Positions 35,191 through 38,454 of a stretch of DNA of 38,454 nt are shown here, piece after piece (position 1 is the first letter of the stretch; every line of letters starts with the position of its first letter). This DNA is from Nitrosomonadaceae bacterium. Lineage in GTDB: Bacteria > Pseudomonadota > Gammaproteobacteria > Burkholderiales > Nitrosomonadaceae. The position numbers and the translations under genes were made by a program. Below the pieces are notes generated by a model that was not told the DNA's origin, did not search any database, and saw only the letters and a list, made by a program, of their open reading frames with translations. The stretch lies in contig PBKR01000003.1 of the NCBI GenBank assembly GCA_002721545.1, positions 39,021-77,474 on the forward strand, in the 5' to 3' direction.

Positions 35191-36129
35191 ATGAAATTTT
35201 CTTTTGTATTTCCTGGTCAAGGTTCCCAATCAGTTGGCATGATGAAAAGATATGCGGATCTTACAATAGTTCAGGATACTTTCTCTGAAGCATCGGATAT
35301 CCTAAGTAATGATTTCTGGGCTATGGCCAATAATGGCCCGCCTGATATTCTTAATTTGACAACTAATACTCAGCCACTTATGTTGATATCAGGAGTTGCA
35401 ATTTATCGCGCTTGGAAAAGTTTAGGAGGACCAGACCCTACATTCATTGCTGGTCATAGCCTAGGAGAATATACAGCATTAGTTGTTTCTGGGGTAATGA
35501 GCTTTAAAGATGCCCTATCAATAGTACAATTCCGTGGGAATGTAATGCAGCAAGCTGTTCCAGAAAAAGTTGGAGGAATGGCAGCTATTTTAGGTCTAGA
35601 CGATGAAGCTATTAAAACAATATGTATTAATATTACAAGAAAATCCAAGAAAGAATTACTAGAGCCGGCAAATTACAACTCACCCGGACAAGTTGTTATT
35701 GCAGGTCATAAAAATGCAGTATTACGTGGTATGGAATTAGCTAAACAGAAAGGGGCAAAAATGACTGTTCTATTGCCTTTGAGCGTCCCATCACACTGCT
35801 CATTAATGGCTTCAGCAGCAAAAAAGATGAGCAAACGACTAGAAACGATAAAGATGCAGGCACCAAACATTCCTATCATTCACAATGCTGATGTAAAGCA
35901 ACATAAAAATAGTATAGACATTAAAGATATCTTGGTAAAACAACTATGCATACCTGTTCGCTGGACAGAAACCATCAATTCGATTTCTACTGAGAACGTT
36001 ACGCATATAGCTGAATGTGGCCCAGGCAAGGTATTGACCGGACTCAATAAACGTATCGCTAAAAATTTAAAAAACATATCATTAACTGATACTGAGGCGA
36101 TTCATCAAGCTATAGATATCTTGAAATAG
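35191..36129 (+). CDS. fabD: Malonyl-CoA:ACP transacylase FabD
   Basis: FabD loads malonyl groups from CoA onto acyl carrier protein. With ATG 35191 it has 312 residues and starts MKFSFVFPGQGSQ, aligned with E. coli FabD; a GTG at 35185, overlapping the fabH stop, would add two residues. The active serine is S90 in 'AGHSLGEY' and the catalytic histidine is H202 in 'VPSHCSLM'. The gap to fabH is only two bases. The 84 bases before fabG hold no clear terminator. Confidence 0.96.
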   Translation: MKFSFVFPGQGSQSVGMMKRYADLTIVQDTFSEASDILSNDFWAMANNGPPDILNLTTNTQPLMLISGVAIYRAWKSLGGPDPTFIAGHSLGEYTALVVSGVMSFKDALSIVQFRGNVMQQAVPEKVGGMAAILGLDDEAIKTICINITRKSKKELLEPANYNSPGQVVIAGHKNAVLRGMELAKQKGAKMTVLLPLSVPSHCSLMASAAKKMSKRLETIKMQAPNIPIIHNADVKQHKNSIDIKDILVKQLCIPVRWTETINSISTENVTHIAECGPGKVLTGLNKRIAKNLKNISLTDTEAIHQAIDILK

Positions 36130-36213
36130 TTACAAATAGGTAATTAAAAAATATCCTAGAATTATTGCTTATCAACAAGTAAAATATTTTTATATCGTTA
36201 AATAAGAGGAATC

Positions 36214-36954
36214 ATGTTACAAAATCAAATCGCTTTGATAACTGGCTCTAGCCGAGGTATCGGGAAAGCAATAGCTATAAAATTAGGTGAGGACGGTGCT
36301 ACTGTGCTCGGCACTGCAACTACTGATGAAGGAGCTCAAAGTATCAGCCAGTATTTAAATAAGAATGGTATAAAAGGAGAAGGTATCGTATTAGATGTCA
36401 ATGATACCAATCAAATTAAAGATAATTTTATAAAAATACGCAAAGAATTTGGTGAAATAACAGTACTTATTAATAATGCTGGGATCACTCGAGATGACCT
36501 ATTGGTTAGGATGAAGGATGATAAATGGGATGAGGTAATTGAAACAAATCTTAAATCAATGTTTCGTCTTAGCCGTGAGGTACTGCGCTCCATGATGGCA
36601 GCACGTTCAGGACGTATCATCAATATAGCATCCATAGTTGGTTCTACTGGTAATGCTGGGCAGTCTAACTATGCTGCAGCTAAAGCTGGGATTCTCGGGC
36701 TTAGTAAATCATTAGCACGTGAAGTAGGTAGCCGTAATATAACCATAAATTGTGTTGCCCCAGGTTTTATTGATACTGACATGACTCGGGCTCTTTCTGA
36801 AAAACAACGTCAGGACTTACTCCAACATATTCCACTTAAGAGGCTTGGAAGGCCGGAGGACATAGCATCAGCTGTATCTTTCCTTGCTTCTCCTGCTGCC
36901 GGATACATCACAGGTGCAACTTTACATGTAAACGGTGGAATGTATATGGAATAA
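36214..36954 (+). CDS. fabG: 3-oxoacyl-ACP reductase FabG
   Basis: FabG is the NADPH-dependent reductase of the fatty-acid elongation cycle. The 246-residue SDR-family protein has the cofactor loop 'GSSRGIGKAIA' (11-21), 'NNAG' (87-90), and the catalytic S140, Y153 and K157 ('SNYAAAKAG'). 'CVAPGFIDTDMT' and the C-terminal 'GGMYM' close the fold as in other FabG proteins. The start ATG 36214 has AGAGGA just upstream. It is followed after 120 bases by acpP. Confidence 0.97.
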   Translation: MLQNQIALITGSSRGIGKAIAIKLGEDGATVLGTATTDEGAQSISQYLNKNGIKGEGIVLDVNDTNQIKDNFIKIRKEFGEITVLINNAGITRDDLLVRMKDDKWDEVIETNLKSMFRLSREVLRSMMAARSGRIINIASIVGSTGNAGQSNYAAAKAGILGLSKSLAREVGSRNITINCVAPGFIDTDMTRALSEKQRQDLLQHIPLKRLGRPEDIASAVSFLASPAAGYITGATLHVNGGMYME

Positions 36955-37014
36955 CCATAAAAATATATGGCTTATCTATATTTCTATATGAATTAATAAT
37001 TATGTTTTTGTTTA

Positions 37015-37023
37015 TGCTATAAA
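37015..37023 (+). promoter_or_regulatory. Extended -10 element upstream of acpP
   Basis: TGCTATAAA is an extended -10 one base off the consensus hexamer, 52 bases upstream of the acpP ATG. A separate acpP promoter is known in E. coli and would suit the very high demand for acyl carrier protein. No clear -35 lies upstream. Confidence 0.35.
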
Positions 37024-37074
37024 TTTGTTAAAATAACAAAGATTTGTTTACCCGGGAAAAGGAAGGGAGTTTAG

Positions 37075-37311
37075 ATGGAAAAAGTTGAGCAGCGTATAAA
37101 AAAAATTGTAGCAGAACAACTTGGAGTAAATGAAGCTGAAATCAAAAATGAATCTGCATTTGTAGATGATTTAGGCGCAGATTCACTGGATACTGTTGAG
37201 CTTGTTATGGCCCTTGAAGAAGAATTTGAATGTGAAATTCCTGATGAAGAAGCAGAAAAAATACATACTGTCCAGCAGGCAATGGATTATATTAATTCCA
37301 TGGCCAATTAA
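37075..37311 (+). CDS. acpP: Acyl carrier protein AcpP
   Basis: A 78-residue acidic protein that carries growing acyl chains on a phosphopantetheine arm. The attachment serine is S37 in '[20 protein letters not shown]'. The four-helix pattern and the ending 'QQAMDYINS' match E. coli AcpP closely. The ATG has a strong purine-rich Shine-Dalgarno (GGAAGGGAG, 37061-37069), as expected for one of the most abundant proteins. It lies between fabG and fabF, its usual place. Confidence 0.98.
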   Translation: MEKVEQRIKKIVAEQLGVNEAEIKNESAFVDDLGADSLDTVELVMALEEEFECEIPDEEAEKIHTVQQAMDYINSMAN

Positions 37312-37348
37312 TTACTTGTACTAATTTTATCCCATATTCGGAGTCAAT

Positions 37349-38454
37349 TTGCCCAAACGTAGGGTAGTCATAACTGGAATGGGCATTATTTCGCCCGTTG
37401 GAAACACTATATCAGATGCCTGGGAGAACATCCTAAACGGCAAGTCTGGTATTACACAAATAACTCGTTTTGATGCATCTGCTTTAACTTCTCAAATTGC
37501 AGGAGAAATAAAGAACTTTGATGTCACTCAATATATGTCAAAAAAAGAAGCTCGTCGTATGGATATATTTATCCATTACGGTATGGCTGCGGCAATTCAG
37601 GCAATACAAGATGCTGACATTGAAAATGCTGCTGACTCAGGGATTGATACTAATCGAATCGGTATAAATATTGGGTCAGGAATTGGTGGCCTACCCATGA
37701 TTGAAAAAACAGATAACCTCTATCTTAAAGATGGACAGAAAAAAATATCTCCTTTTTTCATTCCTAGTACAATCATCAATATGATTTCAGGAAATCTCTC
37801 TATCAAATATAATTTTAAAGGACCAAATCTTGCTATAGTAACTGCATGCACAACTGCAACACATTGCTTAGGCTCCTCTGCACGTATGATTGAATATGGA
37901 GATGTAGATCTAATGGTTGCGGGAGGTTCTGAGTCTTGTGTATCACCGCTTGCTGTTGGTGGATTTGCACAAGCAAGAGCCTTGTCAACAAGAAATAATG
38001 ATCCAAGTACAGCGAGTCGCCCTTGGGATATTGATAGAGATGGTTTTGTATTAGGTGAAGGAGCCGGAATTCTAGTTTTAGAGGAAATGGAACATGCAAA
38101 GCGCCGTAAGGCTAGAATTTATGCTGAAGTAGTTGGTTTTGGTATGAGCTCAGATGCGAATCATATGACGGCACCTTGTGAAGATGGAGAAGGTGCTGCT
38201 CGCTGCATGACCACAGCACTTAGCAATGCAGGTATAAATGAGTCAGAGGTTAATTATATTAATGCACACGGAACCTCTACACAGCTGGGTGATATTGCGG
38301 AAACAATAGCAGTCAAACGTTGTTTTGGTACCTATGCAAAGAAATTAGTAATGAATTCAACAAAATCTATGACAGGGCATTTATTAGGTGCGGCAGGTGG
38401 TGTCGAAGCAATATTTACTGCTCTAGCAATACATCATCAAATAGCGCCACCAAC
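37349..38454 (+). CDS. fabF: 3-oxoacyl-ACP synthase II FabF (3' end outside window)
   Basis: FabF extends acyl-ACP chains and makes the temperature-sensitive step from C16:1 to C18:1. The frame is open from TTG 37349 to the window edge (368 codons of about 410). The protein begins MPKRRVVITGMGIISPVGN. The catalytic cysteine lies in 'VTACTTATHCLG', the first histidine in 'NAHGTST' and the second in 'STKSMTGHLLGAAGG'. The TTG start is fixed by an in-frame TAA at 37322-37324 and a good CGGAG five bases upstream; the first ATG would cut into the first beta strand. It follows acpP by 37 bases. Confidence 0.97.
   Translation, partial: MPKRRVVITGMGIISPVGNTISDAWENILNGKSGITQITRFDASALTSQIAGEIKNFDVTQYMSKKEARRMDIFIHYGMAAAIQAIQDADIENAADSGIDTNRIGINIGSGIGGLPMIEKTDNLYLKDGQKKISPFFIPSTIINMISGNLSIKYNFKGPNLAIVTACTTATHCLGSSARMIEYGDVDLMVAGGSESCVSPLAVGGFAQARALSTRNNDPSTASRPWDIDRDGFVLGEGAGILVLEEMEHAKRRKARIYAEVVGFGMSSDANHMTAPCEDGEGAARCMTTALSNAGINESEVNYINAHGTSTQLGDIAETIAVKRCFGTYAKKLVMNSTKSMTGHLLGAAGGVEAIFTALAIHHQIAPP

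Noticed and set aside
37833-38099. 88-codon minus-strand frame near the right edge
   Set aside because: Antisense to fabF, which is open on the plus strand from 37349 to the edge and carries all catalytic motifs.
1-38454. Defence island, prophage, transposon, CRISPR or secondary-metabolite cluster
   Set aside because: Every substantial frame is explained by a housekeeping or conserved betaproteobacterial gene, and no integrase, transposase, direct-repeat array or composition shift was seen.

Overview
The window is a strongly AT-rich, gene-dense stretch of ordinary bacterial chromosome. Gene content and order point to a betaproteobacterium, probably near the Nitrosomonadales. The clues are mfd beside serB, glnE followed by ilvE and a small CHCC zinc-finger gene, DUF3106 followed by an RDD gene, rne divergent from rluC, and the run rluC-HAD-sppA-(maf)-yceD-rpmF-plsX-fabH-fabD-fabG-acpP-fabF. 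I cannot name the genus. I see no mobile element, prophage, CRISPR array, toxin-antitoxin pair, tRNA or rRNA, and base composition looks even throughout.

Layout. 1-8185 (minus strand): start of serB, then mfd, recJ, an RpfE-like gene of unknown role, and pmbA/tldE. 8313-9665 (plus): darP/yjgA and a serine esterase. 9703-12050 (minus): a tight four-gene operon, transcribed as TlpA-like thioredoxin, tonB, exbB, exbD. 12051-12627: the largest gene-free gap, with one good promoter. 12628-13531 (plus): DUF3106 and RDD proteins. 13621-19301 (minus): yhdP, a nitrilase-family amidase and tldD. 19477-25814 (plus): glnE, ilvE, CHCC zinc-finger protein, phosphomannomutase/phosphoglucomutase, low-molecular-weight phosphatase. 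25897-28566 (minus): rne, whose start is separated from rluC by a structured 402-base divergent region. 28969-38454 (plus, except maf): rluC, HAD phosphatase, sppA, then yceD, rpmF, plsX and the fatty-acid synthesis genes, ending inside fabF.

How the genes fit together. Three groups are clear: DNA repair (mfd, recJ), energised outer-membrane import (tonB, exbB, exbD), and a ribosome/lipid block (yceD, rpmF, then plsX to fabF) in which one promoter region may tie phospholipid precursor and fatty-acid synthesis to ribosome production. TldD and TldE (PmbA), which act as one heterodimeric protease, are encoded about 5.4 kb apart.

Points beyond routine annotation: a hairpin that overlaps the rne ribosome-binding site plus a second strong hairpin in the same leader; a repeated acidic motif in the RNase E tail; a perfect 13-bp inverted repeat after the zinc-finger gene; and many TTG starts, several of them fixed by nearby in-frame stops. 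I found nothing that amounts to a new multi-gene system. Two genes that are easy to miss are rpmF (59 codons) and fabF (TTG start, cut by the window edge).
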